Source: Actinomycetaceae bacterium MB13-C1-2 (GTDB taxonomy: Bacteria; Actinomycetota; Actinomycetes; Actinomycetales; Actinomycetaceae). From it: a stretch of 64,000 nt of DNA. The notes under the pieces were generated by a model. The model did no database searches. It was not told the origin of the DNA and was given only the letters and a program-made list of their open reading frames with translations. The stretch lies in assembly GCA_035621235.1 (NCBI GenBank), contig CP141731.1, positions 1,736,001 through 1,800,000 of the forward strand, in the 5' to 3' direction. A program made the translations under genes and the position numbers. Below, in pieces: positions 53,287 to 62,561 of the stretch (position 1 is the stretch's first letter; every line of letters begins with the position of its first letter).

Positions 53287-53302
53287 TCGAACGGATGTTC
53301 GA
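53287..53302. promoter_or_regulatory. LexA-binding SOS box of recA
   Basis: TCGAACGGATGTTCGA is a perfect TCGAAC-N4-GTTCGA palindrome, the actinobacterial SOS box. It lies 2 bp before a likely -10 (TATGGT), so LexA would occlude the promoter. Confidence 0.92.
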
Positions 53303-53475
53303 GTATGGTTATCAACATGTAACCGCTTCTCATTCAATTCACAGACGTGGAATGGGCGGGAGGCCAAATGTCGGTGGTCGGGCATACGGTTGCTTTCGCA
53401 GTCCGGAGAGGACATGCGAAAAACTGACCAGCTTAGATTAACGGCCGGAGAGGCCGCCTGACACAAGGAGTAGCG

Positions 53476-54567
53476 ATGGCTAAAGTCAGCACGGGTAAGT
53501 CTGAGGTAGGCGTAGCTGGAGATAGGGATAAAGCCCTTGAACTTGCGTTGAGCCAGATTGACCGACAGTTTGGCAAAGGATCGGTGATGCGACTTGGGGA
53601 CGATACTCGTCCGCCGGTCAAGGTCATTCCGACAGGTTCTCTTGCTTTGGACATCGCCCTTGGGATAGGCGGACTTCCTCGCGGTCGTGTGATCGAAATT
53701 TACGGGCCGGAGTCCTCCGGTAAGACAACGGTTGCCCTTCACGCGGTTGCCAGCGCACAAAGAGCCGGCGGTAATGCTGCCTTCATTGATGCGGAGCATG
53801 CTCTGGATCCGGAGTACGCAAAGGCTCTCGGGGTCGATACGGACTCACTTCTAGTCTCTCAGCCGGACACGGGCGAACAGGCACTTGAAATCACCGACAT
53901 GCTGATTCGCTCGGGCGGCATTGACATTATTGTCATTGACTCCGTGGCCGCACTGGTGCCCAAGGCTGAGATCGAAGGAGAGATGGGCGATTCTCACGTT
54001 GGTCTTCAGGCAAGACTGATGAGCCAGGCATTACGAAAAATTACGGGCGCACTTTCTGCAACGGGAACCACTGCTATCTTCATCAACCAGCTCCGTGAGA
54101 AGATTGGCGTTTTCTTCGGTTCCCCAGAAACGACGACGGGTGGCAAGGCCCTCAAGTTCTATTCCTCAGTACGCATCGATGTCCGTCGCATTGAGACACT
54201 GAAGGAAGCCGGGGCTCCGGTCGGGAACCGCACCCGGGCCAAGATCGTAAAGAACAAGATGGCACCACCGTTCAAGCAGGCCGAGTTCGACATCGTCTAT
54301 GGCAAGGGAATCTCTCGTGAGGGTTCGATCATTGACATGGGTGTAGAAAGTGGCATCATCCGTAAGTCGGGATCGTGGTTCACCTACGACAAGGATCAAC
54401 TGGGCCAGGGCAAAGAGAACGTTCGGCAATTCCTGACGGATAATCCCGACCTGGCTGATGAGATTGAAAACAAGATCCTTGCTGAGATGGGATTGGGTGA
54501 TCCTGTGGCTGAAGCTGAAGCATCCCAGGTTGAAGCTGATAGCGAGTTAGCTGGACCCGAACTCTAG
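53476..54567 (+). CDS. recA: Recombinase RecA
   Basis: RecA forms filaments on single-stranded DNA for strand exchange and triggers LexA self-cleavage. Walker A GPESSGKT is at 77-84, Walker [11 protein letters not shown], the L2 region [21 protein letters not shown]. The 363-aa protein is uninterrupted, without an intein. ATG 53476 has AAGGAG 5 nt upstream. It is preceded by a perfect SOS box and followed by recX. Confidence 0.98.
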   Translation: MAKVSTGKSEVGVAGDRDKALELALSQIDRQFGKGSVMRLGDDTRPPVKVIPTGSLALDIALGIGGLPRGRVIEIYGPESSGKTTVALHAVASAQRAGGNAAFIDAEHALDPEYAKALGVDTDSLLVSQPDTGEQALEITDMLIRSGGIDIIVIDSVAALVPKAEIEGEMGDSHVGLQARLMSQALRKITGALSATGTTAIFINQLREKIGVFFGSPETTTGGKALKFYSSVRIDVRRIETLKEAGAPVGNRTRAKIVKNKMAPPFKQAEFDIVYGKGISREGSIIDMGVESGIIRKSGSWFTYDKDQLGQGKENVRQFLTDNPDLADEIENKILAEMGLGDPVAEAEASQVEADSELAGPEL

Positions 54568-54600
54568 TCTCTAGCCTCGAAGCAAAACGAGGGGAGTGAC

Positions 54601-54678
54601 ATGTCCACGACCGCAGAGGGCAAGGAATTCCGAGTCGAGTTCTCGGGGGCTACCGGGAAACGGCCCCATGTCCACTAA
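54601..54678 (+). CDS. 25-codon ORF between recA and recX, possible coupling ORF
   Basis: ATG 54601 has a strong ribosome-binding site (GAGGGGAG) and opens 25 codons, MSTTAEGKEFRVEFSGATGK then RPHVH, ending TAA at 54676-54678, 8 nt past the recX ATG at 54668. The ribosome-binding site sits in the 3' arm of a small stem CCTCG/CGAGG (54575-54592). The arrangement would let translation of recX depend on reading this ORF. It may have no product of its own. Confidence 0.4.
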   Translation: MSTTAEGKEFRVEFSGATGKRPHVH

Positions 54679-55213
54679 GGATAACGCGAGGGAATCTAAC
54701 CGGGATGGTTTTCGGAGCAAGGAACCTCCGAAAGGTAGCGCTTACGACGGCGCCGTAAGACTCCTCGGCATGAGGGAGCACTCAAGGTTTGAGCTGCAAC
54801 AGAAGCTTAATGCGCGAGGTTTTGATCCTTCCGATATTGAGTCAGCGCTTGATCGACTTATTGAGCAAAAGTACCTCGATGACCAAAGATTTGCGGAGAT
54901 ACTGTCTCGACAGTATTCAAATCTCGGTCGTCGGGGACTCACGGAACAGATGAAGAAGCGAGGAATATCGAAGGATATCTGGGAGCCGCTAGTTCTCCAG
55001 ATCGATTCTAGGGAAGAGTTTGACAGGGCCCTTAACGCTGCCAGACGCAAGACTCACCTCGTCCCTGACGATTGGGACCAGCGAGAGAAGTGGAGACGGA
55101 GAACCGCGAGCTTCCTGCAACGTCGAGGTTTCAACCAGTCGGTCGTAATGGCGGTACTGGCTAGGCTCATTGAAGAATCTGATAGCGAGGAGCGCGATGA
55201 GCAGGTCTGGTGA
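54668..55213 (+). CDS. recX: Regulatory protein RecX
   Basis: RecX limits RecA filament extension. The 181-aa protein shows the three-helix repeats of the family: AYDGAVRLLGMREHSRFELQQKL, ALDRLIEQKYLDDQRFAEILSRQY, RGLTEQMKKRGIS, then KWRRRTASFLQRRGFNQSVV. ATG 54668 lacks its own strong ribosome-binding site and overlaps a 25-codon ORF. An alternative start is the in-frame codon at 54596. It overlaps cinA by 17 nt. Confidence 0.9.
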   Translation: MSTKDNARESNRDGFRSKEPPKGSAYDGAVRLLGMREHSRFELQQKLNARGFDPSDIESALDRLIEQKYLDDQRFAEILSRQYSNLGRRGLTEQMKKRGISKDIWEPLVLQIDSREEFDRALNAARRKTHLVPDDWDQREKWRRRTASFLQRRGFNQSVVMAVLARLIEESDSEERDEQVW

Positions 55214-55850
55214 TATGGAAGAGACAACGCGTGTAGCGGCTCCAAAGGCTACTACTCGGATTTGGGAGGACTCTAGTGTGAACGCCGAGGCGCCTGGCAC
55301 TACATCAGCCCCGATGACGACAGCGTTCTCAGTTCCTGCCCCGCTTTCATCCGCAGACGAGCTACTCTCGCGACTCCGGGACTCCGGCCTCACACTTGCG
55401 ACCGCAGAGTCATTGACGGGAGGGTTGCTGAGTTCGGCAGTAGTTGATATTCCGGGCAGTTCTAGCGTATTCAGGGGCGGGGTTATTTCATACGCCACCG
55501 ACATTAAGCATTCGATCCTGGGAGTTGAACAGCGGCTTCTGGACAATGGTGGTCCGGTGCAGGCGGAGGTCGCACTGCAGATGGCGCTGGGTGTGGCAAG
55601 ACTGATGGACGCCTCGCTCGGACTCTCTACAACCGGTGTCGCGGGACCGGGAGATAGCGAAGAGGGGCCACAGGGCCTGGTCTATGTTGCGGCAGTGCTG
55701 ACGAGTCTCGAAGACCGGACACATGAAGAGTCCATTGAAGTAGTCTCGAAACACAGGTTTGAGGGATCCCGTGAACAAGTAAGGGCGCAGTCGGTGGACG
55801 CGGCGTTGGCCCTTAGCGCTGAATTGTTGAGAACATTCCGGGAGAACTAG
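55197..55850 (+). CDS. cinA: CinA C-terminal domain protein (NMN deamidase family)
   Basis: This protein consists of only the CinA C-terminal domain, the PncC-type nicotinamide-nucleotide amidohydrolase module, with no molybdopterin-binding N-domain. Recognition blocks are [40 protein letters not shown] and [22 protein letters not shown]. It is 217 aa, with about 60 Ser/Thr/Pro-rich residues in front. ATG 55197 has GAGGAG 4 nt upstream and lies within the recX 3' end. In many actinobacteria cinA precedes clgR; here it comes after recX. Confidence 0.9.
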   Translation: MSRSGDMEETTRVAAPKATTRIWEDSSVNAEAPGTTSAPMTTAFSVPAPLSSADELLSRLRDSGLTLATAESLTGGLLSSAVVDIPGSSSVFRGGVISYATDIKHSILGVEQRLLDNGGPVQAEVALQMALGVARLMDASLGLSTTGVAGPGDSEEGPQGLVYVAAVLTSLEDRTHEESIEVVSKHRFEGSREQVRAQSVDAALALSAELLRTFREN

Positions 55851-55941
55851 ACGTGGCACCTCACTCAATCAGGTCCGGCATGACGTGGGATTGGACGCTC
55901 TCAGTTGGACCCGCGCGGCAAGCGAAGTAGGCTTTCAGCCG

Positions 55942-57465
55942 ATGGAAACTCAGTTACTTGACGTCCCGGCACTGCCGCGCACGTACTCGGTTCGAACGCT
56001 CGGATGCCAGATGAATCTGCACGACTCCGAACGGATGGCAGGTCTGCTTCAAGACATGGGACTCGTTCCCGTAGAGCTTGTCCCCGAAGCAGCCGCGAGG
56101 GCAACTGAAGCGGGCGACAGCGGAGCAGACGTCGTCGTCATCAACACCTGTTCGGTGCGTGAGAATGCCGCGAACAAACTCTTTGGCAATCTGGGCCAAC
56201 TCGCCTCAGTCAAGCGTGATCGGCCCGGGATGCAGATTGCCGTCGGCGGTTGCCTCGCCCAACAGATGCGAGATGGAATCGTTCAGCGTGCTCCGTGGGT
56301 TGACGCTGTGTTTGGAACTCACAATATCGACGTGCTCCCGGCACTTCTGAAGCGGGCCCAGCACAACAGTGAAGCCGCAGTAGAAATTGAGGAATCGCTC
56401 AAGGTCTTTCCTTCCACTCTTCCCTCGGCGAGGGAGTCCTCATACGCAGCCTGGGTCTCAATCTCGGTCGGTTGTAATAACACCTGTACCTTCTGCATCG
56501 TCCCTCGTCTGCGCGGACGCGAGCGCGACCGCATGCCTGAAGAGATACTTGACGAGGTCGGCGCAGTGGTAAGTGAGGGCGCTATCGAGGTGACCCTGTT
56601 GGGGCAGAACGTAAACTCATATGGAGCCTCGTTCCGAGACCGTAAGGCGTTCGCTTCGCTACTTCGTAAAGTCGGCCAGGTTCAAGGCTTGGAACGACTC
56701 AGGTTTACCTCGCCCCACCCCGCGTCTTTCACGGATGACGTTATCGTCGCAATGGCCGAGACTCCTACGGTTATGCCGAGCCTTCACATGCCCTTACAAA
56801 GCGGCTCTGACCGAGTCCTAAAGGAAATGCGTCGCTCATACCGCCGCTCTCGCTTCGAGGGGATTCTAGAGCGCGTCCGCGATGCGATCCCAGATGCAGC
56901 GATCACCACCGACATCATTGTCGGATTCCCAGGTGAGACGGATGAAGACTTCGAGCAGACGCTAGAGGTGGTTGAGCAGTCACGCTTTGCCTCCGCATTC
57001 ACGTTCCAGTACTCGCCTCGACCGGGAACTCCTGCTGCTGGCCGCACAGACATGATTCCAGACGACGTGATGGCCGAGCGATACTCGCGCCTAATCGACC
57101 TACAGAACCGAATCTCGACGGAAGAGAACGAGGCCCTGGTGGGCAGGGAACTGGAAGTTCTGGTTGCCGAGGGCGAGGGACGCAAGGACGGATTCACGCG
57201 ACGACTTTCAGGACGATCCAGAGACAACCGTTTGGTTCACTTTGCAGTTCCTGAGGGGAGCGTCGAACCTCGCCCCGGTGACATGGTCTCGGTTCGTGCC
57301 ACTCACGGCGCGCCACATCATCTATTGGCCGACTCCGGGCTTGAGACGGGCGGACTATACAGCGTGAGAAGAACTCGGGCGGGAGATGCTTGGCAGACAC
57401 GTCAGAGCGCTCCCGAAGAAGACACCAGAGTAGGGTTGGGAATCCCAACCCTTCGCGTCAGGTAG
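55942..57465 (+). CDS. miaB: tRNA-2-methylthio-N6-dimethylallyladenosine synthase MiaB
   Basis: MiaB methylthiolates i6A37 in tRNAs reading UNN codons. The N-terminal domain binds an auxiliary 4Fe-4S cluster through C22, C70 and C104. The radical-SAM motif CNNTCTFC gives C178, C182 and C185. The TRAM domain is at about 375-440. At 507 aa it is full length. ATG 55942 sits 8 nt after a TAGGCT -10-like hexamer, suggesting a leaderless mRNA; an in-frame upstream codon at 55885 is less likely. Its substrate is produced by MiaA, encoded 6 nt downstream. Confidence 0.95.
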   Translation: METQLLDVPALPRTYSVRTLGCQMNLHDSERMAGLLQDMGLVPVELVPEAAARATEAGDSGADVVVINTCSVRENAANKLFGNLGQLASVKRDRPGMQIAVGGCLAQQMRDGIVQRAPWVDAVFGTHNIDVLPALLKRAQHNSEAAVEIEESLKVFPSTLPSARESSYAAWVSISVGCNNTCTFCIVPRLRGRERDRMPEEILDEVGAVVSEGAIEVTLLGQNVNSYGASFRDRKAFASLLRKVGQVQGLERLRFTSPHPASFTDDVIVAMAETPTVMPSLHMPLQSGSDRVLKEMRRSYRRSRFEGILERVRDAIPDAAITTDIIVGFPGETDEDFEQTLEVVEQSRFASAFTFQYSPRPGTPAAGRTDMIPDDVMAERYSRLIDLQNRISTEENEALVGRELEVLVAEGEGRKDGFTRRLSGRSRDNRLVHFAVPEGSVEPRPGDMVSVRATHGAPHHLLADSGLETGGLYSVRRTRAGDAWQTRQSAPEEDTRVGLGIPTLRVR

Positions 57466-57471
57466 AGCGCA

Positions 57472-58419
57472 ATGATTCTGGCGGTAGTGGGACCCACTGC
57501 CAGCGGTAAGTCTGACTTTGCTCTCGACTTGGCCGAGCTGTACGCGGCACACCTCACAATCAGCGGCCCCGAGGCGGTCGAGATCGTTGGCGCCGACGCC
57601 ATGCAGCTGTATCGCGGAATGGACGTCGGAACCGCGAAGCTGCCTCTTGCGGAGCGCCGAGGGATCATCCACCATCAGATAGACGTTCTAGACATTATGG
57701 ACGAGGCTTCGGTAGCAAAGTATCAAAAGGACGCGCGTGCAGACGTTGCAACCATCCAGCGCTCCAACAAGCTTCCCCTTGTAGTTGGAGGATCGGGTCT
57801 CTATGTCAGGGCTCTACTGGACGAGATGCACTTTCCACCCACAGACCCGGCAATCCGCGAAAGACTCGAAGAGCGCTTGACTCGCTACGGCCCAGAAACG
57901 CTGCACCGGGAACTGTCGGAGTCTGATCCTGAAGCAGCTCGCAGTATCAATCCGAGAAACGGAAGGCGTATCGTCCGTGCACTCGAAGTTATTGAGGTGA
58001 CGGGCGAACCCTTCTCAGCGACGCTGCCCAAGCGGCGGTATGTCTCACCTGCCGTCCAAATTGGGATTCGTCGCGATGCGAAAGAGCTTGAACAGCGGAT
58101 TAGTCTTCGGACTGCGGCAATGTTTGATGAGGGTCTGGTCGAGGAAGTCTCCCGGCTCAGAGAGATCGGACTTGGCGAATCCAAGACGGCTGCAAGAGCA
58201 ACCGGGTACTCCCAGGTTCTCGCGATGCTAGAGGGACAGATCAGCGAGAAAGAGGCGCGCGAGTCGATAACACTTGCGACAACGCAGTTAGCGAAGCGTC
58301 AGATCAAATGGTTCCGGGCGGACCCCCGGATAACTTGGATCGATGGGGTAGACCCGGTCTCGTTACAGCTTGCTCTTGAGGTTCTTCTGAACGCTCAGAA
58401 CGCGGAAACCCCTCTTTGA
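57472..58419 (+). CDS. miaA: tRNA dimethylallyltransferase MiaA
   Basis: MiaA adds dimethylallyl to A37, the reaction before MiaB. The P-loop GPTASGKS is at 7-14, with DAMQLYRGMDVGTAK and the VVGGSGLYVRALLD catalytic strand. RQIKWFRADPRITWID is the C-terminal signature. The 315-aa length is normal; an insertion LTISGPEAVEIVG follows the first helix. The gene follows miaB by 6 nt. Its last 57 nt overlap the tail of the antisense RsmC-like gene. Confidence 0.96.
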   Translation: MILAVVGPTASGKSDFALDLAELYAAHLTISGPEAVEIVGADAMQLYRGMDVGTAKLPLAERRGIIHHQIDVLDIMDEASVAKYQKDARADVATIQRSNKLPLVVGGSGLYVRALLDEMHFPPTDPAIRERLEERLTRYGPETLHRELSESDPEAARSINPRNGRRIVRALEVIEVTGEPFSATLPKRRYVSPAVQIGIRRDAKELEQRISLRTAAMFDEGLVEEVSRLREIGLGESKTAARATGYSQVLAMLEGQISEKEARESITLATTQLAKRQIKWFRADPRITWIDGVDPVSLQLALEVLLNAQNAETPL

Positions 58420-58992
58420 CGCGACGCGGCTGGTGACGAAGTCCTGACTGTCAAGCCAACGGGCCATTGAGTCGGCGCCGAGGTTCTTTCCGATAACCAG
58501 GTATGCGATACCCGTCTCAGAGAGGTGAGAGAGCCAGCGAAGCAGCAACTCCTGCAAGGGCTTTTTCCCGATCCGTACGGGCGGATTGGACCAGATAAGG
58601 TCGAATGTTGTATTTGAGGACGCCTGTCGTTTCAAGGCCTCTGGCTCGGTCATGGTCTTGATATTGCCAAGGTCGAGATTAGCGGCGTTCCTGGCAGTTA
58701 GGTTGAGCGCTCGTTCGTTGACATCCACTGCCCAAATCTGCGCGCCCGGAGACTTCGTTGCTAGAACGGCCGCAATGGGCCCCCAACCGCACCCTAGGTC
58801 AAGGAACGTTCCAGTCGGCGGGGGAGACGGGACTGCTTCTAGAAGAACTCTCGTCCCAATATCCAGGCCGGACGAAGAAAAGACCTGGTCGGCAGTGACC
58901 ATTTGAAGGGATAGGCCCTGGATCGCGACGCGCACCGGCCGCAACTCGGACTCACGCGCGATCTCGTTGCTGGTGAAGTAATGACTGCTCAC
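58363..58992 (-). CDS. RsmC-like class I methyltransferase
   Basis: A 209-aa SAM-dependent methyltransferase of the MTS/small-methyltransferase type. Motif I is FLDLGCGWGPIAAVLA, motif II AVDVNERALNLTARNAANL, and the catalytic NPP motif is WSNPPVRIGK, typical of guanine-N2 enzymes such as RsmC (16S G1207). Only the C-terminal half of RsmC is represented, as in most Gram-positives. GTG 58992 begins SSHYFTSNEIA. It is convergent with miaA and the two genes overlap tail to tail by 57 bp. Confidence 0.85.
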   Translation of the reverse strand: MSSHYFTSNEIARESELRPVRVAIQGLSLQMVTADQVFSSSGLDIGTRVLLEAVPSPPPTGTFLDLGCGWGPIAAVLATKSPGAQIWAVDVNERALNLTARNAANLDLGNIKTMTEPEALKRQASSNTTFDLIWSNPPVRIGKKPLQELLLRWLSHLSETGIAYLVIGKNLGADSMARWLDSQDFVTSRVASKRGFRVLSVQKNLKSKL

Positions 58993-59052
58993 CCTAAGTA
59001 GCGTAGTTGCCCGGGCGGTAAGCTGGAACCGAGGACAGATGAAAGAGGACTT

Positions 59053-60591
59053 GTGCCAGAAGAACTGACTTTGGAAGAACAGCGGGAAGCCAACCTGCAG
59101 CGAGCTGAAGAAGTTGCTGCGCGGGTACTGGCGCGCGGTGCACAGGCCCTGCAGTCCGGCGAGACAGAAGATGATTCCTCGCCGGAGATGAGCGAGGAAT
59201 GGGAAGAGCGTCGGGCGACTGGGCGCGGAACCTCATTCTCTACAGAACTCGAAGATGTCTCCGAGGTTGAGTACCGCAAGGTGCGCCTCGAACGTGTCGT
59301 CTTAGTGGGTTTGCGAACCGACCAGACCTTGGCTGAGGCCGAGAACTCGGTTGCCGAATTGGCGGCCCTCGCAGAGACGGCGGGGTCCGAGGTATTAGCA
59401 TCGCTAATCCAGCGGCGAATGAACCCCGATCCAGCAACGTATCTAGGTCGAGGAAAAGCCGAAGAATTGCGCGAGTTGGTTGCGGAAATGGGTGCCGATA
59501 CGGTGGTCGTCGACTCTGACCTTGCACCCTCGCAACGGCGCGCGCTTGAGGATGTCGTGCGGGTTAAGGTCGTTGATCGGACGGCCCTGATCCTCGATAT
59601 CTTTGCCCAGCACGCAAAATCCCGCGAGGGCAAAGCACAGGTCGAGCTGGCCCAGCTTGAGTATTTGCTACCCAGGCTTCGTGGCTGGGGTGAGTCAATG
59701 TCCCGTCAGGCTGGTGGCCGAGTCGCCGGAGGCGAGGGAATCGGTTCCCGCGGACCCGGCGAGACAAAGATCGAACTGGACCGGCGCCGTATCCGCACTC
59801 GGATGGCCAAGCTGCGCCAGCAGATCCGCCAGATGGCCCCAGCGCGTAAAACGCAGCGTTCTGGCAGGCGCAAGGGAGGGGTGCCATCCGTTGCTATTGC
59901 CGGTTATACAAATGCTGGAAAATCGACGCTTCTCAACGCGCTAACCGGGGCGGGAATCCTGGTGCAGGACGCGTTGTTCGCCACCTTGGACCCCACGGTC
60001 CGTCGGACAACCACGCCCGACGGAAGACAGTACACCCTCACGGACACTGTCGGTTTCGTTCGAAATCTTCCGACTCAACTGGTCGAGGCTTTCCGGTCAA
60101 CACTCGAAGAGATCGGTGAGTCTGACGTGGTTTTGCACGTAGTCGATGCCGCGCACCCTGATCCCGTGTCTCAGGTGCAGGCGGTGCGACAGGTTTTGGC
60201 AGAGATTGAGGGATACAGGCCTTCTGCAGAGGTAATCGTCCTTAATAAGGTTGATCTGGCAAAGCCAGAGGCCCGCGCGATGCTCCGAGCCACCTTTCCG
60301 GAGGCCATTGAAATCTCGGCTCACACTGGGGAAGGAATCGAAAAACTGCAGGAAGTTATCGCCGCCCGCCTTCCCAGACCTCAAGCTCAGGTTGACCTAG
60401 TTGTTCCTTTCTCGGATTCCCGTTTGGTCAGCGCCGCACACGAGACCGGTGAGGTGATGAGCGAGGAGTGGAGCGAGCGAGGAACCCATCTGGTCGCTCG
60501 CGTTGATCCAGATCTCGCGGCGGCGCTTGAGGCAGCAGCATCCGCTCTGCGTGACGGAGAGGTACTCGCTGACTCCGTCACGTCAGACTAG
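59053..60591 (+). CDS. hflX: GTPase HflX
   Basis: HflX is a ribosome-splitting GTPase that rescues stalled 70S. An N-terminal nucleotide-binding-like domain (about 70-235) includes DPATYLGRGKAEELRELV. The glycine-rich linker GGRVAGGEGIGSRGPGETK and a basic helix (RRRIRTRMAKLRQQIRQM) lead to the G domain with GYTNAGKST, DTVGFVRNLPTQLVEAF and NKVDLAK. It is 512 aa; about 60 acidic residues at the N-terminus are extra to E. coli HflX. GTG 59053 follows GAAAGAGGA. HflX in the miaB-miaA neighbourhood is usual in actinobacteria. Confidence 0.94.
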   Translation: MPEELTLEEQREANLQRAEEVAARVLARGAQALQSGETEDDSSPEMSEEWEERRATGRGTSFSTELEDVSEVEYRKVRLERVVLVGLRTDQTLAEAENSVAELAALAETAGSEVLASLIQRRMNPDPATYLGRGKAEELRELVAEMGADTVVVDSDLAPSQRRALEDVVRVKVVDRTALILDIFAQHAKSREGKAQVELAQLEYLLPRLRGWGESMSRQAGGRVAGGEGIGSRGPGETKIELDRRRIRTRMAKLRQQIRQMAPARKTQRSGRRKGGVPSVAIAGYTNAGKSTLLNALTGAGILVQDALFATLDPTVRRTTTPDGRQYTLTDTVGFVRNLPTQLVEAFRSTLEEIGESDVVLHVVDAAHPDPVSQVQAVRQVLAEIEGYRPSAEVIVLNKVDLAKPEARAMLRATFPEAIEISAHTGEGIEKLQEVIAARLPRPQAQVDLVVPFSDSRLVSAAHETGEVMSEEWSERGTHLVARVDPDLAAALEAAASALRDGEVLADSVTSD

Positions 60592-60642
60592 TAGATTTGA
60601 TTTTGAGCAATAACACAGGTGCACCAGCAATAGGAGAACAAA

Positions 60643-61641
60643 TTGTCCAGCGACGATGCAAAGACCTCGGATACTCCGACAATCTTGGCGCAGGGGCGCC
60701 CTTCAAAGCTCTCCGTGGTCGGTGCGGGTGCCGTTGGTACCGCTGTTGCGTACTCAGCAGCGATAAGCGGGGTAGCCCGATCCATTGCTCTCTACGACAT
60801 TAACGGACCGAAGGTACGTGCCGAGGGGCTCGACATTGCGCACGGTATCCAGTTCATGCCGGTCGGAGCTGTTGAGGGCTCGGACGACATAAACATCCTG
60901 CAGGGTTCTGACATGGTCATTGTGACCGCGGGCGCAAAACAGAAGCCAGGACAGACCCGCATGGAGCTAGCCGAGTCCACGGTCGGTCTGATGAAAACCG
61001 TTATTCCAGAGCTGATGGCTGCCGCCCCCGATGCTATCTATATGTTCGTTACCAACCCGGTTGACGTCGTGACGTACGCGGCGATTCAGATCATGGGTCG
61101 GCCCTCGGGCCACGTGTTTGGCTCGGGAACAGTCCTTGACAGTTCAAGGTTCCGCTACCTTATTTCCCGTGAGACCGGGGTCTCATCGAAGTCAATTCAC
61201 GCGATGATTGCCGGAGAACATGGCGACTCCCAGGTGGCGCTCTGGTCCAGTGCTGAAATCGGGAACGTTCCGGTCGACCAGTGGGGACCCACACTAACCG
61301 GCCGTATTTTTGACCCTGAACTAAAGAACGATATTGCCCAGGACGTGATCAACTCGGCCTACAACATCATCGAAGGGAAGGGTGCAACAAACTACGCGAT
61401 TGGAGTGGCCTCGAACTACATTGCTGGTTCCGTATTGCGCGATGAGCACAGGGTTATGACTGTGTCGACGTACCTTGATGACTGGAACGGTATCTCGGAC
61501 GTGTGTATGGCGGTTCCGACCGTTGTCGGACGTGAGGGTGCAGGACGTATCTTGGAGCCGCCGCTGAGCGTTGAGGAACTACGAGGGTTGCGTAAGTGTG
61601 CCGACCAGATCAGGCAGGCTGCGAGATCACTGGGGTTCTAG
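60643..61641 (+). CDS. ldh: L-lactate dehydrogenase
   Basis: This enzyme interconverts pyruvate and L-lactate with NAD(H). The Rossmann motif is VVGAGAVGTAVAY (about 25-37), the mobile loop Arg is in GQTRMELAE, substrate Arg in SSRFRYLIS, and the catalytic His in IAGEHGDSQ. The lactate-type Gln in AKQKPGQTR distinguishes it from malate dehydrogenase. It has 332 aa. TTG 60643 is preceded by AGGAG, a good ribosome-binding site. It is a single gene, suggesting a homolactic or mixed-acid fermentation route. Repeat copy C is 15 nt downstream. Confidence 0.95.
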   Translation: MSSDDAKTSDTPTILAQGRPSKLSVVGAGAVGTAVAYSAAISGVARSIALYDINGPKVRAEGLDIAHGIQFMPVGAVEGSDDINILQGSDMVIVTAGAKQKPGQTRMELAESTVGLMKTVIPELMAAAPDAIYMFVTNPVDVVTYAAIQIMGRPSGHVFGSGTVLDSSRFRYLISRETGVSSKSIHAMIAGEHGDSQVALWSSAEIGNVPVDQWGPTLTGRIFDPELKNDIAQDVINSAYNIIEGKGATNYAIGVASNYIAGSVLRDEHRVMTVSTYLDDWNGISDVCMAVPTVVGREGAGRILEPPLSVEELRGLRKCADQIRQAARSLGF

Positions 61642-61655
61642 CTCAGAACTGAACT

Positions 61656-61719
61656 TCCAATCAGACCGGGGACTTCTACGGTGTTTTTTTGCGGCGTGTC
61701 GGCGCCTTATCTGATTGGA
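61656..61719. repeat. Dispersed palindromic repeat, copy C (between ldh and lexA)
   Basis: TCCAATCAGA (61656-61665) pairs with TCTGATTGGA (61710-61719). The right half, GCGGCGTGTCGGCGCC, is the inverse of the core in copy A; the left half is diverged and contains TTTTTTT. It lies between convergent ldh and lexA and could end both. Confidence 0.8.
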
Positions 61720-61779
61720 GATGCGTACGACGGATCGGCGAAATGTTCCCGCAAATACGCACGTTGACCTTTAGGCGAG

Positions 61780-62439
61780 CTAGAGCGCGCGCACCACGGT
61801 GACAACGCGGCCCAAGATGACTGCGTGTTCGGCTGGAATTGGCTGATAGTCCTCATTACGAGGCAGAAGCCAGGCGCCGTCCGAGGTGAGTGACCAAACC
61901 TTCACAGTTGCCTCGTCTTCAATCATTGCCGCGACAATCTCGCCGTTGTTGGCGGTTCTCTGCGCGCGCACCACGACAAAATCACCGTCGCAGATCGCTG
62001 CCTCAACCATCGAGTCGCCATGAACTTCAAGCACAAATAACTGGCCGGTTCCGGTCAGTCTGGTAGGCAGAGAAAACACATCCTCTACGTTCTGCTCCGC
62101 GGTGATTGGCGCGCCTGCCGCGATACGTCCCACTAGAGGCACATCGGATGCGTCTCCCTCTGCGTGGGAGACCGGAATCTCAATCGGTGTCGCGGCCTGA
62201 CTATCAGGTTGCGGGGAGTGTTCAGTGGAGCGTAGTGCGCGAGGTCGCCCTGCGACGCGCTCCAATAACCCCAATTTTTCGAGTGCATCAAGGTGGTGTT
62301 TGACTGTCGAGGGTGAGGCCAGCCCGACACGCTCACCAATTTCACGAACTGACGGCGGGTATCCGTATTTCTCAATGTTGTCTTGGACAACGTCCAATAT
62401 CTGACTCTGACGGGGCGTGATCCGCGTGGTTTCAGTCAT
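61780..62439 (-). CDS. lexA: SOS repressor LexA
   Basis: LexA represses the SOS regulon and self-cleaves on RecA filaments. The N-terminal winged helix is RQSQILDVVQDNIEKYGYPP followed by SVREIGERVGLASPSTVKHH. The cleavage site Ala-Gly is in VGRIAAGAPITAEQ, the catalytic Ser in EVHGDSMVEAAICDGD and the Lys in EATVKVWSL. It has 219 aa. ATG 62439 is preceded on its strand by GGAGGGA. An SOS box lies 60 nt upstream, for autoregulation, and the LysM gene is divergent. Confidence 0.96.
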   Translation of the reverse strand: MTETTRITPRQSQILDVVQDNIEKYGYPPSVREIGERVGLASPSTVKHHLDALEKLGLLERVAGRPRALRSTEHSPQPDSQAATPIEIPVSHAEGDASDVPLVGRIAAGAPITAEQNVEDVFSLPTRLTGTGQLFVLEVHGDSMVEAAICDGDFVVVRAQRTANNGEIVAAMIEDEATVKVWSLTSDGAWLLPRNEDYQPIPAEHAVILGRVVTVVRAL

Positions 62440-62498
62440 TGTCGTCCCTCCGGTCTTCCGCTACCTCTCCTTGAAGCGTAGGCGAAAGTACGCCGTAA

Positions 62499-62514
62499 TC
62501 AAACATATGTTCGA
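62499..62514. promoter_or_regulatory. SOS box 1 in the lexA/LysM intergenic region
   Basis: TCAAACATATGTTCGA has one mismatch to TCGAAC-N4-GTTCGA. It is 60 bp upstream of the lexA start and probably serves lexA. Confidence 0.85.
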
Positions 62515-62561
62515 GCGAGTCTTCATTTTGTCGGACCCCGGTGTTATCGTACAAGTGTTCG

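Larger units (their letters stand above)
53123..53475. other. 353-bp recA upstream region
   Basis: No gene is supported. The region contains palindromic repeat copy B, the LexA box at 53287-53302 with a likely -10 TATGGT at 53304-53309, a second -10-like TAGATT near 53432, and the recA ribosome-binding site (AAGGAG at 53465-53470). Confidence 0.8.
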
